A stretch of 32,517 nt of DNA. Source: Gamarada debralockiae. Taxonomy: Eukaryota > Ascomycota > Leotiomycetes > Helotiales > Hyphodiscaceae. The notes under the pieces were generated by a model that was given only the letters and a program-made list of their open reading frames with translations, did not search any database and had not been told where the DNA came from. This document shows, piece by piece, positions 12,219-24,683 of the stretch (the stretch's first letter is position 1; each line of letters opens with the position of its first letter). A program made the position numbers and the translations under genes. Location: assembly GCA_002803225.1 (NCBI GenBank), contig NXFV01001915.1:1-32517 (forward strand), in the 5' to 3' direction.

Positions 12219-13640
12219 CCTAAGAGGGCTAGTAAAGTAGTTGCCTATTAGCTAAACCTTAAGATATATAGGGAGATAGCCTTATATAATATAACTTAAG
12301 GTAGCTTTATATCTAGACAAGCTTTAGGTCTTGCTATTAATTTAAAAAGGGGTAATTAAGATAAAATTGCCTAAAGGTTTATATAATATTATTGCCTTTT
12401 AAACCCTAGGAACTACTACTTTAAGATATATAATATATATTAGCTAAAATCAATAACTACATTAACCCTTAACTCTTATTATAAATACCTTATAGAAATA
12501 TATACAAACTAAGTACAAATATTATTTTAAAGCCAAAAGAAATTATTATATATAACTACCCCTTCTTTATACCTAGTAGTAATCTTAACTTATACCTTAA
12601 CTTTAATTACTATTACCCTTTTACTTCTTTCTTCTCTATACTTACTACTATAGACTTATATTATATATATCCCTACCTTTACATTAATCTAAATACTACT
12701 TATTCTTATATACTTGATTACTTTATCTTTTATATAAATTAAATATAACCTACTTTTACTACAAAACTACTTAGTAAGCCTCTTTACCTTTACTAAACCC
12801 TATATTATTATTTATGATATTAGATTATATTCTACTAGTATATATACTCTAATACTCTTAGGAATAATTGTAATACATTTAAAACTAGCTATACTTGTAA
12901 TAGTAGTATTAAGATTAATAAGATAAGTCAGATAATTGTATTAGCTATACTTGGACTTTTGGATTAAATGCTAGCTACTGTAGATAGTCACTAGTCAATA
13001 GTCTTATATATTATTAAGATATACTTAAGGTATATAATTCTTTGTATAAATATATAGTCTTTAATATTCTTATCTTGCTTAATTACTATATATTACTAAA
13101 CCCTAAAGATATTAATATATTAAAGACATTGTATTTTAATAAACTAGAATATAGGAATAAAACCCTTAAAGATATAGTACCTTAAATGTCTTTTACTAGT
13201 TATTTTAATTTGTGACTATATCTTACCTTATTAATTATATTATATTATATTATATTTGCTAATCAAGTATATTATACCCTTCTTACTGCCTAGTACCCTA
13301 CCTATCTATTTGAGTGTCCTAAAAAATCTACTATTTTATAGTCCCTTATAAACTTAACTACTTTAACTCTTTTGTAGCTTTATATTTGCCTTTCTACTAT
13401 AGTACTAACTATAATTAATATTAAACTAAGGGAAGCCTATTATAAAGAGCACTTTAGGAATAGCTTGATATATAGCTCTCTTAACTAAATAAGAAAGTTC
13501 TATTATATATTACAAAAAGAGCAAATAAATATATTTAGGAGATTTTTATTAGGTAGTGGTATGTACTATAGGCATATAATAGTAGTAATAGGTAGTTTAA
13601 CACAAACACTTCTTGGGATTATTAACTAAAGTTCAATTAC
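12219..13640. other. AT-rich spacer between R3 copies
   Basis: This is heavily mutated AT-rich DNA. No open frame, repeat pair or protein-like translation was recognised. It may be a further part of the element that carries R3. Confidence 0.4.
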
Positions 13641-14035
13641 CTAGACTATAACTTTAGCTAATTAGCAAGTACTTGTAGGCAAAGTTTGGGTCTAAAGAGA
13701 CAGAAATAGTATTGTTGTATATTGTGCATTATCGCCTTAGTAGCGTAGTATTATACTAGTAGTATAGTGTTGCACTAGTAGCGCAATAGTGCCTTAGCCT
13801 TCTGCCAATTAGAGAGGTATGTACTAAGCTAGTCTTATATTCTAAGGACTTAAGTATATTAGCTTAATAGTGTTTTTAAACTACTTATATACTTTTATTA
13901 GTATGTATATCGTCCTAAACTATAGCGTTATACTAGTTCTAAGGTCAAATATAGAATTATAGGACTTATTAAAAAAGGTCTAAAAAGCTCTTGTAAATAG
14001 AGTAAAAAGGTAAAGGGAGTAGATAAAAGTTTTAG
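13640..14035. repeat. RIP-mutated repeat R3, copy B (partial)
   Basis: This piece shares TAGCTAATTAGCAAGTACTT and TAGCCTTCTGCCAATTA (13,796-13,812) with copy A. It also shares a basic, Lys-rich coding-like tail (13,966-14,030) with the end of copy C (14,841-14,905). In the middle it keeps an unusually GC-rich patch at 13,725-13,800 with GCGTAGTA and GCGCAATAG. It is a partial or rearranged copy lying directly before copy C. Confidence 0.55.
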
Positions 14036-14177
14036 AATTCTAAAGGGAGTACTTTATATTAAATAACCTATACATTTGTAATTTATCCTATAATTAGCTA
14101 ATGTCTATTCTCTAGAGTTAACCCTATTAAAGAAATTAAGTAGGACTTAAGTTAGGATATAGATAAAGAGACAGTAG

Positions 14178-15000
14178 CCAAGGTAGTAATATTATTTTTA
14201 TTTGCTCCTACTAATAAGATAAACTTACAAAATCTATTTCTACTTACTATATTTTAGAAGACTAAAGAGAAAAGGCTAAGATGTTTTTTACCTAGGCTTT
14301 AACTCTAAGTGACAGACTTAGATAATTAGCTAGTAGGATAAAGTACTAATATACTAATTATAATTAGTAAGAGATAAAGGGAATCTTATTACTAAGAGAA
14401 GTAGTACTAGTATAGAATAACCCTAGGTAATATTAATTTTAACTAGATAAGGTTATTTTATTATATATTGTTAAGGCCTTTTGTTGTAGGGTTAATAGAA
14501 GTGGTTTTTGACTAAGTAGTTGCCCGCTAACTCCTCGATTATTAGCTATAGCTAATTAGCTAGTACTTTACTACTTAGGACTTTTGTAAATAGGCCTTTA
14601 AATTAACTTTTAGCTAATTATAGGCAGATAAAATAGTTTTGTTATATATTATAAATAAAAAGGGTAAGATAGATTATCTTAGTAGCACTCTTAAGCCTCC
14701 AACTAATTAGCCTTATATTACCTTAAAGGATATCTTGTCTATTAGCCTAATAGTATTTAAGATTAGTAGTATATTAGTAATTAATATTATATACCTAAGT
14801 AAATCCCTTTTAAAGATTAGATATAAAATTGTACTACTAAGTCGGAAAAGGCCTAAAAAGCCCTAGCAAACAAGGCGAAAAGGTAGAAGAGGGGAGTAGT
14901 TAAGAATACAAGGAGAGTTAAAGGTATAAAGATCTTTAAAGGGACTTCTTTATCTTATTATCTTAAGTAACTTACATGCCCTTTATATTATATATAGCTA
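14178..15000 (+). repeat. RIP-mutated repeat R3, copy C with basic protein-like tail
   Basis: This is homologous to 11,650-12,160 over its first 480 bp. Its tail at 14,841-14,940 reads on the plus strand as a Lys/Arg-rich peptide, KALANKAKR then KRGVVKNTRRVKGIKIFKG, with a TAG between them. Such basic tails are seen at the C-terminus of fungal pogo/Fot1-type transposases, but no DDE motif was located, so the family assignment is only a suggestion. Confidence 0.5.
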
Positions 15001-16920
15001 GCTAATATCTAGGCCCTAAAATTAATCTTATTAATAAAAGCTAGGTAAGATAGGGTACTTGTTATCTACGTTAGTTAGCTTATAGCCCAAGATAAGTACT
15101 TTAAAGGTTATTATCTAGGCTACTTAGGATTAAGTATAAATTCTAAGTCTTAAATGTAAATAAGTTAGTAAAAATATACTTTAGCTTATTCTTATCTAAG
15201 GTACTTTTAACTATTATAGCACAGACATAAGGCCTTTACTAAGAAGAGTCCTTAGTAATACAACTAATATTCACTTCCTCAAGGAGCTGTAGGGGCTAGG
15301 AAAGGATATTACTAGTATTAATTATAGCTAGGTACTTAATTTGCAGAAGCTGAGCTGGCGGCAGGGCCTTTGTCTAAGCACTATAGACCCAATCCAAGAT
15401 CCGCTTTCTTATCTCCCTTGCCTATAGATAGAACAAATTAATTACCTTAAAATAAATAGTAATCTAGCTTAGGGGCAACTACTTAAATGCCGAATTCAAG
15501 TATAGGGGGAGGAGGGTAAGGAATTTAATATTATACTCTTATTATAGTATATACTATTTCTTAGTATACTATAGCTGTATCTTAAACTGTCTACTATTTT
15601 GTGTGTTCTAAGGCATACTAGTATCTTTAGGAAAGTACACCTAAAACATCTGATCTTTGACGTGGTTATGAACCTTAATACTATATTTGACTGCGCGACC
15701 CGTTTGTAAGGGAGGGGCAGAAGAATACTCTATAGCCCACTATAAGAGGTCTTTAAGTACCTAAAGGTAAATATCATATAAATATACAAAGTCAATTTAG
15801 TAGAGTACCTTAATAATCTGCTAATTACTTACTACCTTAGTCGTGGCCTTAAATGCTAGTGTAAAGCACTTAAGCGAGAGGTATTATAGCATTAAGGCAA
15901 AAGGATATATATACCTACTTATCTAAATAAGAGGGAAGAAATACTTTAATCACTAGTAGTATAGAAAATCATAAAAGCCCTTAAGTACCTTGGGATTTGT
16001 AATCTGACTAGCTAAACTAAATATACTCTTGTAAGTATTATAGGAAACCAAAACTTATATAGCTTACTTATAGGTCTAAATAAAGGTCTTAGCTTATTAC
16101 TTAAGTAATATGCCTTAGCTAGCGCTATCTAATCTACTTTAAAAAGAAGAAGACTTATAAGAAGATAATAAAATTAAAGTAGTTATATAGGAGCTTGTTA
16201 TATAACTAACTATAGGAGAAGTAGGCATTTCGGTCTTGATTAAGGTAGTACAACTTATAACCCCCCCTAGAGTAAAAGACAGCAATTCTGTGTGAGATTT
16301 AGGCTATTATAGCCTTAAGTTTAAGTCTTTATCTTTTATCTTTTTGTCTTTAGAACTCTTGCTAATAATAGTTATACTAAGGAACTTAGACGTAGTACAT
16401 TACTTTATCACGTGTATAAGGTCGACCTTATAAAGGAGCCGCTTATACTTCGACTTACTCTAGCTATTACACAAATCTTTAATCTTATAGTAGGGGCTAT
16501 GTAGCTGCTATATAGCCTTAAGTTATACATTAGGAGAAGAGGGAGCGAGGGGTAACATAAGCGCTAAGGCTAAGAGGATTAATATAGTCTCTATAAGATA
16601 AAAGATAATAAACCTATAGTCCTTATTATAGAGTATCTTTGTGAATAGCTAATAGCAGGCTGACTTACTATGGACTCTTTGCTAGAATCTAGTAAGACAA
16701 TGTAAAGTACCTAGGGTTATTATGTACGCTAACAAATAACTTAAGCTATTTTAGAAGTAGATAAAGTTTCAAATACTAATATAACACAAGTAAATTAAGG
16801 CAAAGACAAAGGCAAGGTCGTTTGAGTACTAGTATAAACGTATAGCTATAGCAGACCTTGTGAGAGTAAGGATAATAGAAGTAAGTACTAAGTCCTAACT
16901 TAATACTTAAAGGGAACTTT
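15000..16920 (+). pseudogene. unidentified mutated element, plus strand frame in part
   Basis: The stretch 15,230-16,300 keeps more CpG and CpA than its surroundings. A plus-strand translation from about 15,830 includes the Cys/Lys-rich LKCXCKALKREV followed by KALKYLGICNLTS, with RIP-type stops. No domain was recognised. It could be upstream sequence or an extra ORF of the LINE that follows, or a separate insertion. The rest of the block shows nothing interpretable. Confidence 0.3.
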
Positions 16921-17160
16921 AAGATAAGAGGTAAGCTTAGTCTAGTACTTAGTCTTAATTATATAGTGGAATGTATTTAAGCTTATAATAATACAAAGAC
17001 TAGGGCTATAGTCAGTACTTAAGAGATTAAGATATATAGTAGAAGTCTAGCTTAGGAAAGTGTAAAAAGCTTCTCGGATCTTTATAAAAATATAAGTAAA
17101 GGTAGCTAATATATAGGCTAAGTAAGAGACAGCAAAGGAGTAAACAAAGCTAGATAAAAC

Positions 17161-18588
17161 AAGAAAGGGAAAGAAGTAAGCAGAAGAAGCTCTTTTTTAT
17201 ACTTGATTTCTTACTTTAATTCTTACTTTAAGAAGGGAGATTTCCTGCTCAAAAAGTAATTAAATTTTAGGCTCGCTAATATACCTATAGGAGAAAGTAC
17301 TAGGCTATTACTAGAGTAATAGACAAAGCCACTTTATATAGAATATACTATCCTAGTACAGGAGAAGTCGCTATTATTATAATCTTTACTAGCGCTATAT
17401 TTTTTAGTAGAAAATATAGTATTAGGCGCTTGCTTACTAAGGCTAGGTACTAAGCTATATTTTAAAGCCCTTAAGCCTTATAGAATATTTTATATAAGAT
17501 TATAGTTTTGTAGCTAAAGATTATAGGAATAAAATTATATAAAATATTAAGCTATTATAGAAATCTTATTAATAAGTAAACTATAGCTAAAGCTCTAGTA
17601 AGTATATAAATAAGTAAGTTCTCTTTTTTCTTATACCTTAATCGCTCTTACTTATTTATATCTCTTAAATTTAATAAGCCTTAAGTAGTTACCTTTTATT
17701 ATTAAAGGTGGCAAGTTCTACTTAGCTAAAGTCCTCTTTAATAAGTTTAAGTTTAAGATCTACTACCTATAATATCCTTAGGGTATAAAGAACTCTTATA
17801 AACCTAGCTTTATTAAGGACTAAGTAAGGAAAGATAGCCTAGATAGACAGTAATACTATATATAGGCTTGCTAGCGCTCTAACTCTAGATATGTATTAGT
17901 AAAATATAGGCAAGTCCTATATACTAAATATATTAAACTTACTAGATAATAATTAAACTTAATATAGTTTATAGACATTCTTAAACGTGTCTATTAAAGG
18001 TTCCTGCCTAAACAAGATAAGTACGTAGTATTATAGGGATATACTAGCTATAGCCAATTAATAGTACACTTTATATTAATGTCCTTAATCCCCTTTTAAA
18101 AACAAAAGGTAAATAAAGAACTCCTACTCTTAGCTAAGATAGCCCGCTACTTCTCTTTAAGGCAAGAGAGCAATATGTTAGATACATCCTTATAATTAGC
18201 CCTCTAACACCTTAAATTCTTACTTAAGATAAGTAAAACCTAGCAAAAGTAGTATAATATACTTACTATTTTCCTTATATTATTTAGTTTACCTTAGCTA
18301 ATGCCTTTGTCTAAAACACTATTATAGTCCTTGCCAAGCCTTGCCCCTAAACTCTTTTCCTTGGATACTATAATCCCTTATACTTACCTAGAGGATAAGC
18401 TAAGCTTTTTAAACCTTTCCTTGGGTAATATTAAGATAAATATAAGCTCTTTAATACTTAAACCCCTAGCGAAACCCACTTACTTAAGTAACCTAAGCTC
18501 TTTAATATTTAAGCCACGTTCAAAATCTACTTTACTTAAGGTTGATACTAGAGGTAAGGCACGCAAACTAATATATAACTTATTCTAG
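17161..18588 (+). pseudogene. LINE ORF1-like frame (broken)
   Basis: A single plus-strand frame can be followed with the same phase at 17,161, 17,281, 17,713 and 18,331-18,588, interrupted by TAA/TAG codons that fit RIP of CAA/CAG/TGG. Landmarks are KKGKEVSRRSS, ANIPIGESTRLLLE, KFYLAKVLFNKFKFK and, in the surviving 85-codon open part, LAPKLFSLDTIIPYTYLEDK. The frame may extend upstream to about 16,920. It lies directly before an endonuclease-reverse transcriptase frame in another phase, as ORF1 does in two-ORF LINEs. No zinc knuckle or RNA-binding motif was recognised, so the ORF1 call rests on position and frame continuity. Confidence 0.4.
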
Positions 18589-18849
18589 GCTTACTTAAAA
18601 GTATTAACCTCTTTAGATCTTCTTAGACAAGTAAAGGCCTTAGTAGAGAAGTTTCTCTAGATTAAATTATATTTAAATATAGCTTAAAAATATAAAAAGA
18701 TTTAATAATAAGTATAAGATAAAGGGGTTTATAGCCATTTCTAAAGCCTGCTCTTCTTTCACTAAGGTTAGTAAACAAAGTAACTTATAGTACATTCCCC
18801 TCCTAAGCTAAAATGCTCTAAACAAAGATAAACTTATATATTAAATATA

Positions 18850-21800
18850 TTAATGTCTAAGGGCTTTTTAAGGCCTTATAGGAAGCTTGTAATGTACTTC
18901 TTAATTATTATGTTAACTACCTCTTTATAGTAGAGACATGGTTTGTTAGCTATTGTATATACTCTTGCAATTAATAATTTATTGCTTTAACTAAGCTTAC
19001 TACTAAAAATCTCCATAGGTAATAGTAGGGCAGTATTTACCTCTTAGGGTTATATTAGGCACAAAGTAGAGTAGACAAGGTCGAGATTATTAAATATAAT
19101 ATTATCTTCTACTAAGGCAAGTATTCTTTCTTAGGTATTTATTTCCCCTTAATAATACTTAATATAGATAGGCTTACTTTATGTCTTGACTCCTTTAAGT
19201 ATTTAACTATTATCTTAGGAGATATAAATACCTGTTTTAAAGATCTGCTTTACTAAGCTAGAGAGCTAGGGCTACTTAAGTACCTTTAAATCTTTAATAA
19301 CTTCCTTACTTAAATAGACTACTAATACTTAAAGCTAGCCTATAGCTAGATTAAGCTAACAATAGATTATTGCTTTATTTAATTACTACAGATAGCTACG
19401 CTATACCTCTTATGTAGCTCTACCCTTAAGATAGATACTAACTACTACTATGCCCTTAGCCTAATACTCAGGAAGGGAGGGGGCTATAAAACAATTATAG
19501 CTAACCTTATTTAATACTTTTAGATTAGCTAGCTATTAAAGCCTTTAATAAGAGAGCGCATTATAGCCTTAATTAATTAATATATATAAGTCTTTGATAA
19601 AAGGGATAATATAGAAGTTATAAATACTAAGCTAGTAAAGTTCTATTAATATATTTAAGAAAAAACTATTAGTAAAGTAAACTTAGGCTAAAAGCCCTAA
19701 AAAGTTTAGTACTTACTTTTATAACTAACTATAATAATAAGTATCTGCCTTTACAAACAAGTAAGCCTTACTTTAAAAGAAAACAATATTATCTTTTTTA
19801 CCTTAGAAGCTTAAAGCTAAAGAGTAGATATTATAATAGAAAACTTAGCTATTCTTTAGTAGTATTAGTTTAGATAGCCTTTTTAATAGCTACTTAAACA
19901 ATCTCGTTCTTAGGAGATTAAATACTAGACTTAGGAATAGCTAGTAGTAAAGATTAAGTAGTAGGAGTTAAAAAAGAGTTATAAAGTAAATAGGATTTAT
20001 ATCTAATTTTTAAAAGTAGTTTAAGATATAGTACTTATTACTTAACTCCTTGACTTTTACAACTAATACTTTTGCTAAGGAAGAACCCCTTGAGTATAGA
20101 ATTAGTCTAAGGTTTACCTTTTAACTAAAGACATTATATATAAATAAAATACTAAGAACTTATATTTAATCTTAATTATCTACATTTTCTATAAAGTATT
20201 TAAATGGCTCCTCTTCCTTTAATATTAAGGTTAGCTATAGGCTTAGTTATACCTAGCCTAAGCTGAATTCCGCTAAAGCTACTTTATATATACTAATACT
20301 GCTATAGTCTATACACTTCTTACTTTAAAAGTACAATTAATAATTATCTTTCTTAACTTTAAATTAGCCTTTAATATTATAGATTATTAGTAGCTTAATA
20401 CTAAGTTAGCTATAAGAGGATGTTTATTATCCCTCTGACCTTTGATCCAAAGTCTTATATTCGTTTACCTCTAGTCCCGAATCCTTATCAATAGTTAGGT
20501 GACTAACTGGTTTATATGCTTTTGTGGGGTCTACTAAGGTTCACTACTCTTACTATGGCTCTTTAACTTGTTTATTGACAATCTGCTCTATAAGGTTAAT
20601 ACTAATATACTGGGGATCCCTATTTGCCTTTTTTATATAAATAACAGAGTGATTATTACTAACTCTTAGATAGATCTTTAAAAGAAGTTATGTATTATTG
20701 AGAACTAGATAATATAGAATGCTATCTTCCTTAACTCACTTAAGTGTATTATAATCATGTCCTAATTAGACATCCCTTTATTGCTTGTCTACAATCAAGA
20801 GATCCCCTAAGCTAAGTTTTATACTTACTTAAGATTTCCTATCTTAGCAAAAGGTATTAACTTCCTTTAATACCTCGAGTAATATATTTAAGTAGCAATA
20901 GGTCACGCCTCTTGGCTTGGGCTTTAGAGTAATATGTAGGGCCTTACACACCGACTTCGGATCTATAAGCTCTTTCTTACACCTATATTTGAATATAGTA
21001 TACCTCTAGTCTAGATGTAGACTATAGAGAACCCCTAATATTAGCATTCTTTTTATTGCGTGTATTCTGGATTTAAAGACCTTATAGCCTAGATTTCTAA
21101 TACCTCGGATAGCCAATATCTAGTTATAGCTAACCTTTGCGGTCTCTTAACCTTGCAATAGTAGTTTTAGTACTTACGAACAGCATATTAGCTGATTATA
21201 GACCAGATGATTCTTGAGAGCCCACTTAAGCAATTACTTGAACAGTCCCACTTGTATTTTAGCCTTTAGTCCTTTGCTTAGAACCTTGGACGTAATTTAG
21301 GCTACGCACGCTTTAAGGAGACTACTAATTTCTAGCTAACTATTAAAATAGCCTTTACTCGCTTCCTTTAAGTAGAGCTACGTTATACTATCTAGACTAA
21401 ATCTCTTGGCTCTTAGCTAACTTCTTTAATCCCTATAGAAAGCTATCAAGTACCTAGGCTGCTCTTAGTTGATATCTCCTTTATTACTCCTGTTTTTGCC
21501 TAGAGTATACTTTTTTAATATTAACAAGGGGTCTTTATGTTTAATAGCGCTTGTACCTATAATCTTAAAGTACGATTTTATCGAGGCCATGAAACTTGCC
21601 TAGCGCTAACTTACTAGCTTTAACTAACTCAAGTTAAGTAACACTAAAAGCAGGAGATATAGTTTAAGATATTACTCTCTAGGTCTAAGTTTACTGATAT
21701 TAATTATCTACTTAATTTAGGACAACTAGAATACACAAGCGTCACCTTGTTAGAGATCTGGAAGTAGTTATAATAGATCTATAGAAAAACCTAACTTAGC

Positions 21801-21930
21801 TTATCTTTTAAATTAGTTTATTTTTAATAGAGTTACATTTTCAAAGTTTTACTACTCTAATGTCCTGGCCTTAATATAGACTTGTAGCGTTCTAGGAATT
21901 ATAAGGCTACTTTAGTGCGTGTCTTTAATT
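18850..21930 (+). pseudogene. LINE ORF2: AP-type endonuclease and reverse transcriptase, inactivated by RIP
   Basis: This is the decayed polymerase of a non-LTR retrotransposon, which would nick DNA and copy its RNA at the nick. The endonuclease part shows FLGIYFP then TIILGDINTCFKD (GDFNTR-type motif, GAT at 19,221), then TIDYCFI and a C-terminal YYALSL. The RT part shows FLNFKLAFN at 20,349-20,375 (family FLDFKSAFD), Y*GSLLLLWLFNLFIDNLL around 20,536-20,590 (family QGSPLSPWLFNLFIDDLL), and YINN at 20,634-20,645 in place of YADD. It is followed by FYTYLRFPILAKGI (family EYTYLGFP). All four checkpoints share one phase over 1.6 kb, so decay was by substitution with no net frameshift. Numerous TAA/TAG codons and loss of all three catalytic Asp make it dead. 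The downstream limit is approximate. Confidence 0.85.
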
Positions 21931-22210
21931 AAAGAATACTAGAATCTAAAATTGTTTTAAAAGCAATACGCCTTCTGATTGGTAAAGCCAAAACCAGGTA
22001 ATGCATACGACTTGTAACAAAACTATTTTTGGGTCTTTATTGAAATCTCTGCCTGTAAGTACTAGCTACACTTTATTAATTGGCTAAGAGTAATATAGGA
22101 GTTAGTATTAGAGCTACTTAGTTAGAAATAGACAAATCGATTTGTTATATGCTTAAGTCTTTAAAGTCGTTTGTGAGATTAACAAAGACCTTGATAAGTC
22201 TAAAATCTGG
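21930..22210 (+). other. LINE 3' flank or untranslated region
   Basis: This is moderately GC-richer sequence between the end of the recognisable ORF2 frame and the first 1,237-bp unit. No poly(A) tail or repeat marks the LINE end. It may be the LINE 3' region, in which case the tandem units would be part of, or attached to, its 3' end. Confidence 0.35.
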
Positions 22211-23447
22211 CCTTGACTTAGGAAGTTGTAAAACTTATTATATAAGAGTAGAGTATAAGTGGCATATAATCCTTGGCCTAAATATATATAAATATTTATA
22301 TATAAGTATATAAAATTGCTTAAGTAGATAAGATTTGCTTAAGAGAGGAGGAAAGAAATACTAGTTATAGGACAGACAGAAAATAGCTTTAGTTAGTAGA
22401 GAACGTAAGGAGAGGAGGAAGTATAATCTTAAGAGGCTTAGAAATTACTAGACTAAAAGAGTAAAGATCTTAAAGGGGGATAATAGAATCTCTCTTTACT
22501 CTATTGTTTTAGTTAAGACACGTAATATAACCTAAAAGGAACAGCTGTTAGCGGGAGAATTTAACCTTCTTCTGTCGTTTTATTAGTAAGGCTAGTAGAT
22601 ACTAAGCCTACTGTTACTATTTAGCTTACTATAAGTAAAAGGATAAAGAATCCTTAATTAAGGGATTATATTAAAAGAATGTTTAAGTGGTAATAAAGTG
22701 TACTAAAGAGGATATTCGCGGGAAAGGAGCTTACTTAAAGGGGTAGGGTTACCCTGGGCTCTAAGCTACTTACCCTGTCACAGGGTAACCGCAGCGTAGA
22801 TAGGCTTAACAGACAGCTATTACATCCAATCTTATAAAGGATATACTACTATAGAAAACATAAAACCCTTGTCTTATAAGGTCTTTGTTAACAAGCTTAT
22901 AGTCTAGCTGTAACTAGGAGAACTACTAGTAAGGAGCACTTAACTCTATAGAGGAGGTAATAGATTAATAGGTAGATTCTAGGGTCCTAGCTACTAGATA
23001 GTAGTTAGGAATCATTTGAATACTTCTTTTATTAGATAATTAGGAACTTGCTCTTCTTAACTAACTCTTAAGTAGGGCAAGAGGTAGATCTACAGATAGT
23101 ACTAGAGTACACTCTTATAAGGGTGCTCTGTACTCTCATGGGCTATATCTAAGAAACACTATCTATTTCTATTAGAGTATAACTAGGCTACTACAGGCTA
23201 ATAATAACGTACTAGTATTAGATAATAGTAGCTATAGAGAACTCTAAGAAATATTGATAGGAGCTAAGGATTTATATAAGGGGTATGTATTATCTAGAGA
23301 GTAGCCCTAGTAACCTAGGAAAAGCAGTATTACTAGAATACTACTAAGGTGACCTTCAATATTAAAGCCTGTTTATTGGCGATGTAGATAGACTCTTTGG
23401 GATGCCTTTAGAAAGCTCCTGATTGTAATTGAACTCCTAACCCTAAC
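22211..23447. repeat. 1,237-bp tandem unit, copy 1
   Basis: This unit starts at CCTTGACTTAGG and ends with TCCTAACCCTAAC. Copy 2 follows at a constant offset of 1,237 bp from first to last base, so there are no net indels. Over the first 350 aligned bases I counted 46 differences, all transitions. Copy 1 has A/T at most differing sites and is the more heavily mutated. The unit carries an inverted repeat at 22,747-22,756 and 22,781-22,790 and a protein-like plus-strand stretch near its end, but no identified gene. Its origin is unknown: a LINE 3' portion, a long LTR pair or a telomere-associated repeat are all possible. Confidence 0.9.
22747..22790. other. perfect 10-bp inverted repeat in unit copy 1
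   Basis: The arms GGTTACCCTG (22,747-22,756) and CAGGGTAACC (22,781-22,790) are exact reverse complements with a 24-base loop. Copy 2 has the same layout at 23,984-23,993 and 24,018-24,027, but the right arm reads TAGGGTAACC, one C-to-T change that breaks the terminal pair. This could be a hairpin or a protein-binding palindrome. Confidence 0.75.
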
Positions 23448-23450
23448 CCT
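23435..23450. repeat. telomere-like hexamers at the junction of the two units
   Basis: TCCTAACCCTAACCCT spans the junction between copy 1 and copy 2. This is 2.67 units of CCCTAA, the complement of the common fungal telomere repeat TTAGGG, with one first-base variant. Confidence 0.8.
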
Positions 23451-24683
23451 TGACCTAGGAAGTTATAAAACTCACTATATGAGGGTAGAGTATAGGTAGC
23501 ACATAATCCTTGGCCTAAATATACATAAATGTTTGTACGTGAGCATATGAAATTACTTAAGTAGATAGGATTTACTTAAGGGAGAGGGAAAGAAATACTA
23601 GTTATAGGACAGATAGAAAACAGCTTTAATTAGTAGAGAATATAAGGAGAGGAGGAAGTATAATCTTAAGAGGCTCGGAAATCGCTAGACTAAAAGAGTA
23701 AGGGTCTTAAAGGGGGATAGTAGAATCTCTTTCTACTTTGTTATCTTAGTTAAGACATATAATACAACCTAAAAGGAATAGCTATTAGCGGGAGAATTCA
23801 ACCTTCTTCTATTGTTTTGTTAGTAGGGCTAGTAGATACTAAGCCTACTATTATTATCTAGCTTACTATAGGTAGAAGGATAGAGAATCCCTAACTAAGG
23901 GATTATATTAGGAGAATGTTTAAGTGGCGATAAAGTATACTAAGAAGGACATTTGTAAGAAAGGAGCTTACCTAGGGGGGTAGGGTTACCCTGGGCTCCA
24001 AGCTACTTACCTTGTCATAGGGTAACCGTAGCGTAGATAGGCTCAGCAGACAGCTATTATATCTAATCTCATAGAGGATATACTACTATAGAAAACATAG
24101 AACCTTTGTCTTATAAGGTCTTTGTTAGTAAGCTTATAGTCTAGCTGTAATTAGGAGGACTGCTAGTAGGGAGCACTTGACTCTGTAGAGGAGGTAACAG
24201 ATTAACAGGTGGATTTTAGGGTCTTGGCTGCTAGATAGTAGTCAAGAATCATTTGAATACCTCCTCTATTAGATAATTAGGAACTCGCTCTTCTTAACTA
24301 ACTCTTGGGTAGGGCAGGAGGTAGATCTATAGATAGTACTAGAGTGCATTCTTATAAGGGTGCTTTATACTCTTATAGGCTATATTTAAGAAATACTATC
24401 TATTTCCGTTAGAGTATAGCTAGGCTACTACAGGCTGATAATAATATACTAGTATTAGACAATAGCAGCTATAGAGAACTTTGAGAAATATCAATAGGAG
24501 CTAAGGATTTGTATAAGGGGTACGTATTGTCTGGAGGGTGGCCTTAGCGACCTGGGAAAAGCAGTATTACTGGAATACTACTAAGGTGACCTTCAATATT
24601 AAAGCCTGTTTATCAGCGATGTAGATAGACTCTTCGGGATGCCTTTAGAAAGCTCCTGATTGTAATTGAACTCCTAACCCTAA
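23448..24683. repeat. 1,237-bp tandem unit, copy 2
   Basis: This is the second head-to-tail copy, less mutated than copy 1, and it ends with TCCTAACCCTAA at 24,672-24,683. The right end abuts the Ty3/gypsy reverse transcriptase in mid-motif. At its left end nothing upstream of CCTTGAC is shared with copy 1 except the telomere hexamers of the preceding unit. Confidence 0.9.

Noticed and set aside
14178..15000. firm assignment of R3 to pogo/Fot1 transposons
   Set aside because: Only a basic tail and vague helix-turn-helix-like residues on the opposite strand were seen; the two hints are on different strands and no DDE triad was found.
18331..18588. 85-codon open frame as an independent small gene
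   Set aside because: It is in phase with a longer broken frame from 17,161 and is best read as the surviving end of the LINE ORF1.
23435..23450. a true chromosome end
   Set aside because: There are under three hexamers, internal and flanked on both sides by long sequence; at most an interstitial telomere-like tract.
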